Positions 23,674 to 32,611 of a stretch of DNA of 43,436 nt are shown here, piece by piece (positions within the stretch are counted from its first letter, which is position 1; each line of letters begins with the position of its first letter). The position numbers and the translations under genes were made by a program. This DNA is from Anaerolineales bacterium (GTDB lineage: Bacteria > Chloroflexota > Anaerolineae > Anaerolineales > Villigracilaceae). Where the stretch lies: assembly GCA_013140605.1 (NCBI GenBank), contig JABFSL010000052.1:1-43436 (forward strand). Reading direction: 5' to 3'. The notes beneath the pieces were generated by a model, which searched no databases, was not told the origin of the DNA, and worked only from the letters and a program-made list of their open reading frames with translations.

Positions 23674-24795
23674 ATGAATGGATTAAGCATTCAGCAAGCT
23701 GTCGCGACGCAGGGGGTTTCCAGACGAGATTTTCTCAAGTTCTGCTCCATGATGGCCGGTGTGCTGGCAATGCCGCGGGGATATGCGGACCGCATTGCAA
23801 ATGCGCTGGCTGCCCCCAGGCGTACTCCTGTAATTTGGTTGGAGTTTCAAGATTGCGCTGGCAACAGCGAGGCATTGCTCCGTTCATCCCGCCCCACTGT
23901 CTCTGAATTAATTCTCGATGTGCTTTCAGTGGATTATCACGAAACCATCATGGCCGCCGCAGGGGAGCAGGCTGAAGATGCAAAGCAGGCGAGCATCGAC
24001 GCCGGCGGATACTTGTTGGTGGTCGAAGGTTCGATCCCAACCGGTGCGGATGGAGCGTATTGCTGCATCGCCGGGAAATCTGCAATTCAATTATTGGAGG
24101 AAGCTGCTTCGAATGCGGTCGCTGTGATAGCCATTGGCAGCTGCGCCGCATTTGGCGGCGTCCCCATGACGAGTCCAAACCCGACCGGGGCCGCTCCTGT
24201 TTCAAGTTTTGTGACGGATAAGCCGGTGCTAAATCTGCCGGGCTGCCCGATGAATCCGGTCAACCTTTCGGCAACGGTCGTGCATTTCCTGACTTTCGGC
24301 GAACTCCCGGCCATGGATGATCTTGGCCGCCCACTGTTCGCTTATGGTTCGCGCATTCACGATAATTGTCCGCGCCGCGGTCACTTTGATGCCGGTGAAT
24401 TTACAGTCGCCTGGGGTGATGAAGGCCATCGCAAAGGTTGGTGCTTGTATAAAATGGGTTGTAAGGGCCCCGTCACATTCCACAACTGTCCAGCCGTGGG
24501 ATACAACGATAACACAAGCTGGCCGATCAAGGCCGGTCACGGGTGTATTGCCTGTTCGGAACCGAACTTCTGGGAATTGGGCGCATACAACCGCGCGGAT
24601 TTGCAAAAGTTTGCGCCTCCCGCCACCTATGCGCCGGTTCAACTGCCTACCCAGAAAGTTGATCCTGCAACTGTGGGCGCGATCGGCGCTGTGGCAGGGA
24701 TCGCTGTTGGCGCGGCGGGCGTAGCGGCCTACAAAGCTCTCTCCAAATCGGACGAGGAAGCGCCAGCCCCGCCTGTCGGTAACACAAAAAAGTAG
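23674..24795 (+). CDS. hybO: Tat-exported [NiFe] hydrogenase small subunit (HybO-like), variant proximal-cluster site
   Basis: A 373-residue small subunit of a group 1 membrane hydrogenase. A Tat signal (SRRDFLKF, residues 16-23) exports it folded with the large subunit; a hydrophobic helix near the C-terminus (VGAIGAVAGIAVGAAGVAAY) anchors it. The first proximal-cluster motif, normally CxxC, reads C61-A-G-N64: the second Cys is Asn (codon AAC). The other proximal cysteines (GSCAAFGG, PGCPMNP) and the distal and medial ligands (HDNCPRRG, GWCLYKMGCKGP, FHNCP, HGCIACSE) are present. GGAGGAGG precedes the ATG. Gene order small-A-B-large-protease matches the E. coli hyb operon; the exact subgroup is not decided. 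Confidence 0.92.
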   Translation: MNGLSIQQAVATQGVSRRDFLKFCSMMAGVLAMPRGYADRIANALAAPRRTPVIWLEFQDCAGNSEALLRSSRPTVSELILDVLSVDYHETIMAAAGEQAEDAKQASIDAGGYLLVVEGSIPTGADGAYCCIAGKSAIQLLEEAASNAVAVIAIGSCAAFGGVPMTSPNPTGAAPVSSFVTDKPVLNLPGCPMNPVNLSATVVHFLTFGELPAMDDLGRPLFAYGSRIHDNCPRRGHFDAGEFTVAWGDEGHRKGWCLYKMGCKGPVTFHNCPAVGYNDNTSWPIKAGHGCIACSEPNFWELGAYNRADLQKFAPPATYAPVQLPTQKVDPATVGAIGAVAGIAVGAAGVAAYKALSKSDEEAPAPPVGNTKK

Positions 24796-24804
24796 GAGGC
24801 TGAG

Positions 24805-25677
24805 ATGACACTTAGCCGCAGGGATTTTTTCAAGGCTGCCGGGTTGGCAATCGGCGGCGCGCTTATAACAGCAGGTCCCACTCTGGCAAGCTCGGGTGAA
24901 CCTGACCCCAACGAATATGCCGCCATGCTTTATGACGCGACGATTTGTGTTGGCTGTAATGCCTGCACGAATGCCTGCCGTCAATGGAACGAGACGAAAG
25001 CCGAACCCGATGACAGGCAGGTTTATGATGCGCCCAGGGAGTTATCCGCAGATACCTGGACGATGATCCAGTTGTATCAGGGTGAGAACGAGTATTCATT
25101 TGTAAAACGACAATGTATGCACTGCGTTGACCCGGCTTGCGTGAGTGGGTGTCCGGTTCAAGCGCTTCAAAAGACAGCCGAAGGACCGGTCACCTATGAC
25201 CAGTCTCGCTGTATCGGCTGCCGATATTGCATGTATGCCTGTCCATTCCATATTCCACGTTTTGCATGGGACACTGCACAATTTCCTGTGATTGCCAAAT
25301 GTACATTGTGCGCTGACAGGCTAAAAGATGGTTTGCCCACAGCCTGTGCAGAGATATGCCCCACAAGCGCGCTCATTTTTGGAAAACGCGGCGAGTTGAT
25401 CGCGGAAGCGGAAAGCCGCATCAGCGAGAATCCCGCCCGTTACGTGGACCATGTATACGGTAAGGATGACGCGGGTGGCACTTCCGTCATGTATCTCTCC
25501 GGTGTCCCATTCGAAAATTTGGGGTTGGAAGATCTCGGCACGCGGGCCATCCCAGAGATCAGTGAAGGCACTGCGAATATCATCCTGCCTGGAGTTCTGA
25601 TTGGCGCACCGATCCTTTTGGGCATGATCCGCATGACTGCCAGGCGCGGAGGATGGGAGGACACATGGCCGCTATAA
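24805..25677 (+). CDS. hybA: Hyb-like periplasmic ferredoxin subunit with Tat signal
   Basis: A 290-residue HybA/DmsB-like protein. The Tat signal is SRRDFFKAAGLAIGGALITAG (residues 4 on). Four [4Fe-4S] clusters are indicated by CVGCNACTNACRQWN, QCMHCVDPACVSGCPVQA, RCIGCRYCMYACPFHIP and KCTLCADRLKDGLPTACAEICP. A C-terminal hydrophobic segment (IILPGVLIGAPILLGMI) anchors it. It takes electrons from the small subunit to the HybB-like quinone-site protein. ATG 24805 follows hybO by nine bases with AGGAGG, and its end overlaps the start of the next gene. Confidence 0.93.
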   Translation: MTLSRRDFFKAAGLAIGGALITAGPTLASSGEPDPNEYAAMLYDATICVGCNACTNACRQWNETKAEPDDRQVYDAPRELSADTWTMIQLYQGENEYSFVKRQCMHCVDPACVSGCPVQALQKTAEGPVTYDQSRCIGCRYCMYACPFHIPRFAWDTAQFPVIAKCTLCADRLKDGLPTACAEICPTSALIFGKRGELIAEAESRISENPARYVDHVYGKDDAGGTSVMYLSGVPFENLGLEDLGTRAIPEISEGTANIILPGVLIGAPILLGMIRMTARRGGWEDTWPL

Positions 25678-26804
25678 CTCGTTCCAATAAAAATAATATT
25701 CCGATGGTCTTCTGGCCCTTGCTATTCCTAACCCTGCTCGGTGTTGGATTGGCAATCTACCGCTTAGTGGTTGGGCTTGGCGTTTCAACGAATATGAACG
25801 ATCACTATCCGTGGGGCATTTGGATCACGGTCGATCTCTTCCTCATTCCGGTTGCGGGTGCGGCCTTTACCATTTCGCTGCTCTCGTATTTCCTTGGGCG
25901 GGAAGATTACCACTCCATCATCCGCCCGGCGGTACTGGCCGGCTTCATCGGTTATGGCATTGTGGGCATCCTGCTTTTCCTGGATATCGGCCGCTGGACT
26001 CAGTTTTATAACATCTTTGTGCCGGGCTATATCAACCTGCATTCATTTCTTGAGGAAGTGAGTCTGTGCGTTACGCTCTATACCCTCATTTTGATTTTGG
26101 AGATTGCGCCGGTCTTTCTTGAGAAATGGGGCTACAACGTACCCATCCGCTGGATACAACGCGGGATCTTCGTTATCGCCGGTGCGGGAATTGTGCTTTC
26201 CATCTTGCATCAATCCTCACTTGGATCGATGTTCCTGTTGATGTCGCACAAACTGCATCCGCTTTGGTGGACTCCCGCCCTGCCGCTATTGTTTTACTTG
26301 CAGGCTGTGTATACCGGGCTTGGCGCAACCGCCATTGCGGTTAAATTGATCTGGCGTGCGCTGGGCCTGCCCATTGACCGTGTTCTTTTCCGCCGCATTG
26401 GTCAGGCCATGAGCATCAACTTGATGTTATATGCCGCCATCAAAGTGGGTGACTGGATGGGTGCCGGGGAGGTTCCCCTGCTTCTCAAGCCGGACACCTT
26501 CGGACTTTTGGCCTGGTTCCAGTTTCTGATCGGCATTGTTCTGCCTTTGGCGATTCTGCTCTCGAAGCTGGTTGGGCATACCTCAGGTCCATTTTGGGCG
26601 GGCGTCTTCGCCTTGATCGGGACTTTCATCGAACGCCTGGTTGTCTCGTGGATCGGTCTTGCGGAACCCAACCCGGTTTCCTATTTCCCATCGTTCACAG
26701 AGATCTTTATAACGATTGGAATGATCGCCGGCGGAGTCCTGCTCTATGGCGTGGTTGTTCGTTACTTCAAACTTTTCCCTGACCCCGAACACGCTCACGC
26801 ATAA
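25665..26804 (+). CDS. hybB: HybB/NrfD-family integral membrane subunit
   Basis: About 379 residues from ATG 25665, preceded by GGGAGG; the start lies inside the end of hybA. It has about nine or ten hydrophobic segments, for example VFWPLLFLTLLGVGLAIY, LFLIPVAGAAFTISLLSYFLG, FIGYGIVGILLFLDIG and IFITIGMIAGGVLLYGVVV. The NrfD/PsrC pattern NDHYPWGIWITVDLFLIP near residue 45 is well conserved. This subunit gives electrons from HybA to quinone. There is no heme-binding cytochrome b pattern, so the enzyme uses a HybB-type rather than HyaC-type link. Confidence 0.92.
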   Translation: MAAITRSNKNNIPMVFWPLLFLTLLGVGLAIYRLVVGLGVSTNMNDHYPWGIWITVDLFLIPVAGAAFTISLLSYFLGREDYHSIIRPAVLAGFIGYGIVGILLFLDIGRWTQFYNIFVPGYINLHSFLEEVSLCVTLYTLILILEIAPVFLEKWGYNVPIRWIQRGIFVIAGAGIVLSILHQSSLGSMFLLMSHKLHPLWWTPALPLLFYLQAVYTGLGATAIAVKLIWRALGLPIDRVLFRRIGQAMSINLMLYAAIKVGDWMGAGEVPLLLKPDTFGLLAWFQFLIGIVLPLAILLSKLVGHTSGPFWAGVFALIGTFIERLVVSWIGLAEPNPVSYFPSFTEIFITIGMIAGGVLLYGVVVRYFKLFPDPEHAHA

Positions 26805-26842
26805 CATCAACCATTCACTCCAAACTCAAGGAGAATTAAACA

Positions 26843-28585
26843 ATGACAAGAATAGCGATTGATCCAATTACACGCATCGAAGGTCACCTGCGCATTGAAG
26901 TTCAAGTGGATGGCGGCGCGGTTTCGGATGCCTGGGCTTCCGCCACCATGTTCCGCGGAATTGAATTGATATTAAAGGGACGCGACCCGCGCGATGCATG
27001 GACGATCACCCAGCGCGCCTGCGGTGTTTGCACCACAGTTCACGCGCTTGGTTCCGTCCGCGCGGTGGAGGATGCGCTCGGCATCACGGTTCCCAGCAAT
27101 GCGCGCATTTTGCGAAATTTGATTCAGGCCACACAATATATTCAGGACCATGTGGTTCACTTTTATCATTTACACGCTCTCGATTGGGTGGATGTGGTTA
27201 GCGCACTCGATGCGGATGCCGAAGCCACCTCCAAGCTGGCGCAATCCATTTCTGATTGGCCCAAGTCCAGCACAGACTATTTCCAGGGCGTCAAAGATAA
27301 ACTTGCATCCTATGTCAACAGTGGACAGTTGGGTCCGTTCGGCAATGCATACTGGGGACATTCCGCGTATAAACTTCCGCCCGAAGCCAATCTCATGGCC
27401 GTGGCGCACTATCTTGAAGCCCTCGATTGGCAGCGTGATATGATCCGCGCCCATGCCATTCTTGGCAGCAAGAATCCGCATTTGCAGACTTATCTTGTCG
27501 GCGGCATGGCAACTCCCATTGACCCGACCAGTCAGGCCGCGCTCAACGCAGATTCGATTGCCTTCCTTCAGGGCCTGTTCCGCAAGGCAAAGGAATTTGT
27601 GGATAAGGTTTACCTGCCCGATGTGCTGGCAATCGCGCCGTTCTATCTGGATTGGGCAGCGATTGGCGGCGGACTGGGAAATTACCTCTCTTATGGTGAC
27701 TTTCCGCAGGCTGACGGAACCCCCTGGCTGCAATCCGGGTTTATCCTCAACAAGGATTTAAGTAAGGTAAATTCTGTAGATCAGGAAAAGATTGCGGAAC
27801 ATGTTGCTCACTCATGGTATCAATATGACGATGAAAAGAAGGGCAAGCATCCGTGGGAGGGTGAGACCAACCCGAACTTCACCGGACCGAAACCGCCTTA
27901 TAAATTCCTTGAGACAGATCAGAAATATTCATGGATGAAAGCGCCGCGTCTCGCAGATCATGCCATGGAAGTCGGTCCGCTTGCCCGTATGTTGGTCGCT
28001 TATGCCAGCGGACACACACGCGTTGTGGAAGTTGTCAACTCTGTCTTGAAGGCCCTTGGCGCAGGACCCGAAGCGCTCTTCTCGACATTAGGCCGCACCG
28101 CCGCGCGCTGTATTGAAACTGTGGTGGTCGCCGAACAATTGGAACCCTGGACCAACGAACTGATTGCGAATATTGCCAGCGGCGATATTGCCATCCACGA
28201 AGGAAGTTTGTGGGAACCCGCCACTTGGCCCGCTGAAGCAAAAGGCTGGGGACACACCGAAGCGCCGCGTGGTTCCCTGGGACATTGGATCCACATTCAA
28301 GATCAGAAGACGCTCAACTATCAAATGGTGGTTCCCAGCACATGGAACTGCTCACCGCGCGATGCCAAAGGCCAGATCGGCCCGTACGAATCCGCCCTGA
28401 TAGGCACACCCATTGCTGACGAAAAAATGCCGTTGGAAGTATTACGCACCATCCATTCATTTGATCCATGTATCGCCTGTGGCGTTCATTTGCTGGATGT
28501 GGATGGCAACGAGATTAATCAAGTCAGCGTTGATACGGTTGAAAATTTTAACAGTCCACTCCTTAAAGTACGTGGAGTACGCTAG
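26843..28585 (+). CDS. hybC: [NiFe] hydrogenase large subunit (HybC-like, group 1)
   Basis: A 580-residue catalytic subunit opening with TRIAIDPITRIEGHLRIEVQVDGG. Ni-Fe ligands: RACGVCTTVHALGSVRAVE near residue 58 and DPCIACGVH near the C-terminus. The sequence after that His runs 31 residues (LLDVDGNEIN to KVRGVR), about twice the short tail of E. coli HyaB-type subunits, and would be cut off during maturation. It has no signal and is exported with the Tat-bearing small subunit. AAGGAG lies nine bases before the start. The stop TAG shares its last base with the GTG start of the protease gene. Confidence 0.95.
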   Translation: MTRIAIDPITRIEGHLRIEVQVDGGAVSDAWASATMFRGIELILKGRDPRDAWTITQRACGVCTTVHALGSVRAVEDALGITVPSNARILRNLIQATQYIQDHVVHFYHLHALDWVDVVSALDADAEATSKLAQSISDWPKSSTDYFQGVKDKLASYVNSGQLGPFGNAYWGHSAYKLPPEANLMAVAHYLEALDWQRDMIRAHAILGSKNPHLQTYLVGGMATPIDPTSQAALNADSIAFLQGLFRKAKEFVDKVYLPDVLAIAPFYLDWAAIGGGLGNYLSYGDFPQADGTPWLQSGFILNKDLSKVNSVDQEKIAEHVAHSWYQYDDEKKGKHPWEGETNPNFTGPKPPYKFLETDQKYSWMKAPRLADHAMEVGPLARMLVAYASGHTRVVEVVNSVLKALGAGPEALFSTLGRTAARCIETVVVAEQLEPWTNELIANIASGDIAIHEGSLWEPATWPAEAKGWGHTEAPRGSLGHWIHIQDQKTLNYQMVVPSTWNCSPRDAKGQIGPYESALIGTPIADEKMPLEVLRTIHSFDPCIACGVHLLDVDGNEINQVSVDTVENFNSPLLKVRGVR

Positions 28586-29076
28586 TGTTTGACAGGCCTG
28601 CTTACAAAACGCTCGTACTTGGTGTCGGCAACACATTGATGGGCGACGAAGGTGTGGGGGTGCATGTGATCGAGCGTCTGTTGGCAGGCTATGTAGTTCC
28701 AGAAGAGGTCCAGGTCCTGGATGGGGGCGTACTGGGCATGGATCTCTTATATTATCTTGAGGGTATTGAAAATCTTTTGCTTGTGGACGCAGTGGAGACA
28801 CACAGCGAACCTGGCACGATCATCCGCCTCGAAAATGACGAGGTGCCTGCTTTTCTCTCGATGAAGATTTCCCCGCATCAAGTGGGTGTGCCCGATATGC
28901 TTGCAGCCGCGAAGTTCAAGGATCTCTACCCCAAGCGACTGGTTTTATGGGGCATCCAACCGGAAATCCTGGATATGGGACTGGAGCTTTCCCCGTTGAT
29001 CGAGTCCAAAGTGGATGTTCTGACTGGTAATTTGGTTGATCAACTAAAAGCCTGGGGCCACGCGATAACCTCATAA
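28585..29076 (+). CDS. hybD: Hydrogenase maturation endopeptidase (HybD-like), probably for the Hyb-like large subunit
   Basis: A 163-residue HybD/HyaD-family protease. LGVGNTLMGDEGVGVHVIE has the metal-binding Glu; LLLVDAVETHSEPG gives the Asp and ISPHQVGVPDM the His. The start is GTG 28585, overlapping the hybC stop by one base, so the two are coupled. It is a different sequence from the protease at 22984, each matched to the large subunit beside it. Confidence 0.9.
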   Translation: MFDRPAYKTLVLGVGNTLMGDEGVGVHVIERLLAGYVVPEEVQVLDGGVLGMDLLYYLEGIENLLLVDAVETHSEPGTIIRLENDEVPAFLSMKISPHQVGVPDMLAAAKFKDLYPKRLVLWGIQPEILDMGLELSPLIESKVDVLTGNLVDQLKAWGHAITS

Positions 29077-29101
29077 GTTGGTCAAAATAATTATCTAATT
29101 A

Positions 29102-29138
29102 TGAGGAAAGTTATCCGTAAATACGATGACTTTCCTCA
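29102..29138. other. Hairpin between the Hyb-like operon and hypA
   Basis: Perfect 10-base arms TGAGGAAAGT (29102-29111) and ACTTTCCTCA (29129-29138). There is no T run right after it, so it is more likely an mRNA-stability or processing site than a full terminator; transcription may continue into hypA. Confidence 0.5.
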
Positions 29139-29180
29139 CTTCTTAATTGGGCAAATAGAAGTTTAATTACCTCAGACATT

Positions 29181-29522
29181 ATGCATGAACTTGCTGTAAC
29201 TCAAAGCATTCTGGATATCTCCCTGCGACACGCAAAAGACGCGGGAGCAATGCAGATCAAAGGCATTAATCTTGTGATTGGTGAATTCGCCTCCATCGTG
29301 GATGACTCCGTTCAATTTTATTGGGACACGCTGGCTGAAGGCACCATCGCACAAGGCGCTCAGCTTCACTTTGAACGCATCGCCGGTGAGATGACTTGTT
29401 CCAACTGCAAGGACTCATTTCATCCCAAAGACATCGACTTTGCCTGCCCGACTTGCGGAAGTCAGTTCGTGCGGATCACGAAAGGCGATGAGTTTCGTGT
29501 GGATAGTATTGATGTTGAATAA
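29181..29522 (+). CDS. hypA: Hydrogenase nickel-incorporation protein HypA
   Basis: A 113-residue HypA. The N-terminal MHELAVTQSILDIS carries His2, the nickel ligand. The zinc site is two CxxC pairs in CSNCKDSF and CPTCGSQF. HypA works with HypB to deliver nickel after the Fe(CN)2CO centre is in place. No convincing Shine-Dalgarno is seen; the ATG follows TTACCTCAGACATT. Confidence 0.95.
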   Translation: MHELAVTQSILDISLRHAKDAGAMQIKGINLVIGEFASIVDDSVQFYWDTLAEGTIAQGAQLHFERIAGEMTCSNCKDSFHPKDIDFACPTCGSQFVRITKGDEFRVDSIDVE

Positions 29523-29524
29523 TT

Positions 29525-29571
29525 CCCTCACCCTGGCCCTCTCCCAAAGGGGGAAGGGTTGGGGATGAGGG
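29525..29571. repeat. Dispersed G+C-rich inverted repeat, copy 2
   Basis: It begins CCCTCACCCTGGCCCTCTCC and ends AAGGGTTGGGGATGAGGG. It is the reverse complement of the copy at 14172-14218 with few differences. It fills the hypA-hypB gap. Confidence 0.8.
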
Positions 29572-29586
29572 CAAAACGGAGATTTC

Positions 29587-30249
29587 ATGACCGTACGTGT
29601 TCCCATTGTTGAAAATATCCTAAATGCCAATGACCGATTAGCGGAGGAAAACCGCACCTGTCTTGAATCTGCGGGTGTGTTCTCCATTAATATCATGGCT
29701 TCGCCCGGCGCGGGTAAGACCTCGCTCATCGAGCAGACTCTCCCACGATTAAAAGGCAAACTTCGCGTGGCTGTTGTGGATGGTGACATCGCCACTTCCA
29801 TTGACGCTGACCGTGCCGCACAGGCTGGCGCGCAGGCCGCGATCCAGGTTAATACAGGCGGCGATTGTCATCTTGACGCTGTCATGCTGCGCGGGGCGCT
29901 CGAACAACTTGACCTGACTCAGTTTGACCTGCTCATCGTTGAAAATGTTGGCAACCTTGTCTGTCCCGCCAGTTTCAAACTTGGCACAGATAAATCGGTG
30001 CTGATCGCCTCCATCCCCGAAGGCGACGACAAGCCCTATAAATATCCCGGCATGTATCGCGGCGTGGATGCGCTGGTCATTAACAAGATCGACCTTCTGC
30101 CATATGTCCCATTTAAGATGGATTACTTCGAGCGCGGGGTGGAAGTATTGAATCCCGGCGTGGTTACATTCCCGCTCTCCGCCAAAACGGGCGAAGGCAT
30201 GGATGCGTGGATAGACTGGCTGTTGGGACAGGTAAAGAGCAAACGATAA
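29587..30249 (+). CDS. hypB: Hydrogenase nickel-incorporation GTPase HypB
   Basis: A 220-residue GTPase that drives nickel insertion. P-loop ASPGAGKTSLIEQTL, VVDGDIATSIDADRA, the nickel/zinc loop GGDCHLDAVML, VENVGNLVCPASFKLG and the guanine motif INKIDLLPY are all there. The His-rich N-terminal nickel-storage stretch found in some HypB is absent. It lies one base before the hypF start. Confidence 0.95.
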   Translation: MTVRVPIVENILNANDRLAEENRTCLESAGVFSINIMASPGAGKTSLIEQTLPRLKGKLRVAVVDGDIATSIDADRAAQAGAQAAIQVNTGGDCHLDAVMLRGALEQLDLTQFDLLIVENVGNLVCPASFKLGTDKSVLIASIPEGDDKPYKYPGMYRGVDALVINKIDLLPYVPFKMDYFERGVEVLNPGVVTFPLSAKTGEGMDAWIDWLLGQVKSKR

Positions 30250-30250
30250 A

Positions 30251-32596
30251 GTGATTACAGCAAAACACATTCATGTAACAGGTATTGTGCAGGGCGTTGG
30301 ATTCCGTCCATTTGTGTATGGACTGGCTGTCCGCCTTGATCTGTGCGGCTGGGTGTGCAACACTTCTGCCGGAGTTGAGATCGAAGTGCAGGGTCGAAAA
30401 TCAAAGGTTGAGAGCTTTATTCACAGCCTTGAAACTGAAGCGCCGCCATTGGCAAAAATTGACTCCATCGATGTGCAGGAAAAAAATCTTGATATCGAAT
30501 ACACAACCTTCAACATTCAACCTTCAACTTCAATTGAAGGTGAATTCCAACCCATCTCCCCCGATGTTGCCATCTGCGCGGATTGCGAGCGCGAACTGTT
30601 TGACCCGTCAAACCGCCGCTATTTATATCCGTTCATCAACTGCACCAATTGCGGACCGCGCTTCACGATCATTAAAGACCTGCCGTATGATCGGTCTGCA
30701 ACCACGATGGCAAATTTCAACATGTGCGAACCGTGCAATACAGAATATGACAACCCGCTGGATCGCCGCTTCCATGCCCAGCCAATAGCCTGCCCAGATT
30801 GCGGGCCTTTCGTTCAGTTGAGAAGCTCAACTGCCTCAACGCAATCCGCGGACAAGGTGGTTTCGAACATAGATATGCGTCTGTCTGCCATTCTAAAGAC
30901 TCGCCAGCTTTTACGCGAAGGCAGGATCATCGCGATCAAAGGACTCGGCGGGTATCATCTCGCTTGCGATGCGACCAATGAAAAAGCAGTACAGGAACTA
31001 CGTCGAAGAAAAGGCAGGGCTGGCAAACCTTTTGCTTTGATGTTCGCCAACGCGGAAACTGCCCAGGGATATTGTGAAATTAATGAAGCGGAACTTAAAT
31101 TGCTCACAGGGTACGAAAAGCCGATCGTTTTGTTGAACATAAAACCAAACCACAAAATCGCCAAATCCGTTGCGCCGAACATGGATACGCTCGGTGTCAT
31201 GTTGCCTTACACGCCCTTGCATCATCTTTTGCTAAATCAAACAGATGAAAAATTAAATATGGAAAGAGCGCCTTCCATATTGGTGATGACCAGCGGAAAT
31301 TTGTGCGAAGAACCGATCGTGACCAGTAATGAAGAAGCGCAGGAACGCCTTGCGCCGCTCGCAGATTTTTTTCTTATGCACAACCGTGATATTCACATTC
31401 GATGCGATGATTCAGTGGTGCGGGTTGAAAGTAAACCCGCCCTGGAACTTCAACCTTCGACAATGTACCTGCGGCGCGCGCGCGGCTACGCACCTTACCC
31501 GGTTTCCCTGCCATTCGATTCGAAACAGATCCTTGCCGTTGGCGGCGAGTTGAAAAATACGTTTTGCCTTACACGCGATCGCTATGCTTTTTTGAGTCAA
31601 CATATTGGCGATATGGAAAATGTCGAGGTGTACGAATCTTTCAAGCAAAACATCGAACACCTTTCGCGCCTTTTCTGTATTCAACCGCAGATCATTGCGT
31701 ACGACATGCATCCAAATTACTTCACAACGCAATGGGCGCTGTGGACCCAGCGCTCAAACAAGAATGCAAGATTCATTCCAGTCCAGCATCACCATGCGCA
31801 CATTGCCTCCTGCATGGCAGATAATAAACTCGATGATAGAAAATTGATCGGTCTATCTTTTGACGGAACTGGATATGGAACGGACGGCGCGATCTGGGGC
31901 GGGGAAATACTGCTCGCTTCCTACGCCGACTTTGAGCGGGTTGCACACCTTGAATATTTGCCACTCCCCGGCGCTGACTCTGCCACCTGCAACTCCTGGC
32001 GCATCGCTGTTGGTTATGCTGAATCATTGGGGTTGGATATTGAAGACCTGCCATTCCTTGAATCAGTTGATTCTCAATCTGTGAATATTGTCCGCCAGCA
32101 GGTGCGGAAGAAATTGAATGCGCCGCTGACATCGAGCATGGGGCGTCTCTTCGACGCGATCAGCTCACTAATCGGGATCAGGAATCAGGTCACGTATGAA
32201 GCGCAGGCCGCCATCGAGATGGAAGTCCTGTCAAGGAAATTCATCGCTGAGACAAACCCATATCCATTTGAAATCGAAGATGGAATCATTCGGGTTGGAG
32301 AATTATTCAAGCAAGTCATTCAGGATGTGAGATCGAATCACGCGGCTGGATTCATCGGCGCGCGTTTTCATCATACCGTATGCGCGATGGCGGTCGAAGC
32401 CAGTAAATGTGTCCGTCAAAAAAATGCGATCAACGAAGTGGCACTTTCCGGCGGAGTTTGGCAAAATCAAATATTGCTCGAACTCACGCGCTCGGCTTTA
32501 TTACGCGAAAATTTTGTCGTTTATACTCATCAACAAACCCCTGCCAATGATGGTGGTCTCGCGCTTGGTCAGGCTGTAATCGCCAATTTTCAATAA
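30251..32596 (+). CDS. hypF: Carbamoyltransferase HypF
   Basis: A 781-residue HypF, which makes the cyanide ligands of the active site from carbamoyl phosphate. In order: acylphosphatase domain (VTGIVQGVGFRPFVYGLA), zinc fingers (CADCERELFDPSNRRY, CTNCGPRFTI, CEPCNTEY, CPDCGP), YrdC-like domain (IIAIKGLGGYHLACDA and LRRRKGRAGKPFALM), and the Kae1/O-carbamoyltransferase domain (PVQHHHAHIASCMADN, SFDGTGYGTDGAIWGGE, VALSGGVWQN). Start GTG 30251. Two linkers contain repeat-encoded residues: YTTFNIQPSTSIEG near residue 90, and ESKPALELQPSTMY near 400. Confidence 0.95.
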   Translation: MITAKHIHVTGIVQGVGFRPFVYGLAVRLDLCGWVCNTSAGVEIEVQGRKSKVESFIHSLETEAPPLAKIDSIDVQEKNLDIEYTTFNIQPSTSIEGEFQPISPDVAICADCERELFDPSNRRYLYPFINCTNCGPRFTIIKDLPYDRSATTMANFNMCEPCNTEYDNPLDRRFHAQPIACPDCGPFVQLRSSTASTQSADKVVSNIDMRLSAILKTRQLLREGRIIAIKGLGGYHLACDATNEKAVQELRRRKGRAGKPFALMFANAETAQGYCEINEAELKLLTGYEKPIVLLNIKPNHKIAKSVAPNMDTLGVMLPYTPLHHLLLNQTDEKLNMERAPSILVMTSGNLCEEPIVTSNEEAQERLAPLADFFLMHNRDIHIRCDDSVVRVESKPALELQPSTMYLRRARGYAPYPVSLPFDSKQILAVGGELKNTFCLTRDRYAFLSQHIGDMENVEVYESFKQNIEHLSRLFCIQPQIIAYDMHPNYFTTQWALWTQRSNKNARFIPVQHHHAHIASCMADNKLDDRKLIGLSFDGTGYGTDGAIWGGEILLASYADFERVAHLEYLPLPGADSATCNSWRIAVGYAESLGLDIEDLPFLESVDSQSVNIVRQQVRKKLNAPLTSSMGRLFDAISSLIGIRNQVTYEAQAAIEMEVLSRKFIAETNPYPFEIEDGIIRVGELFKQVIQDVRSNHAAGFIGARFHHTVCAMAVEASKCVRQKNAINEVALSGGVWQNQILLELTRSALLRENFVVYTHQQTPANDGGLALGQAVIANFQ
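30503..30540. repeat. TTCAACCTTCAAC-type repeat inside hypF
   Basis: Adjacent copies of CAACCTTCAACATTCAACC and CTTCAACTTCAA. An inverted relative (TCAAAGGTTGAGAG) lies about 100 bases upstream at 30400. It is translated as part of a linker after the acylphosphatase domain. Confidence 0.55.
31425..31463. repeat. Second TTCAACC-type inverted repeat in hypF
   Basis: GGGTTGAAAGT followed after a short loop by AACTTCAACCTTCG: an inverted pair of the same motif as at 30503, placed in the linker before the conserved LRRARGYAP motif. Confidence 0.5.
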
Positions 32597-32611
32597 CCCT
32601 GGAGGTGTCTC

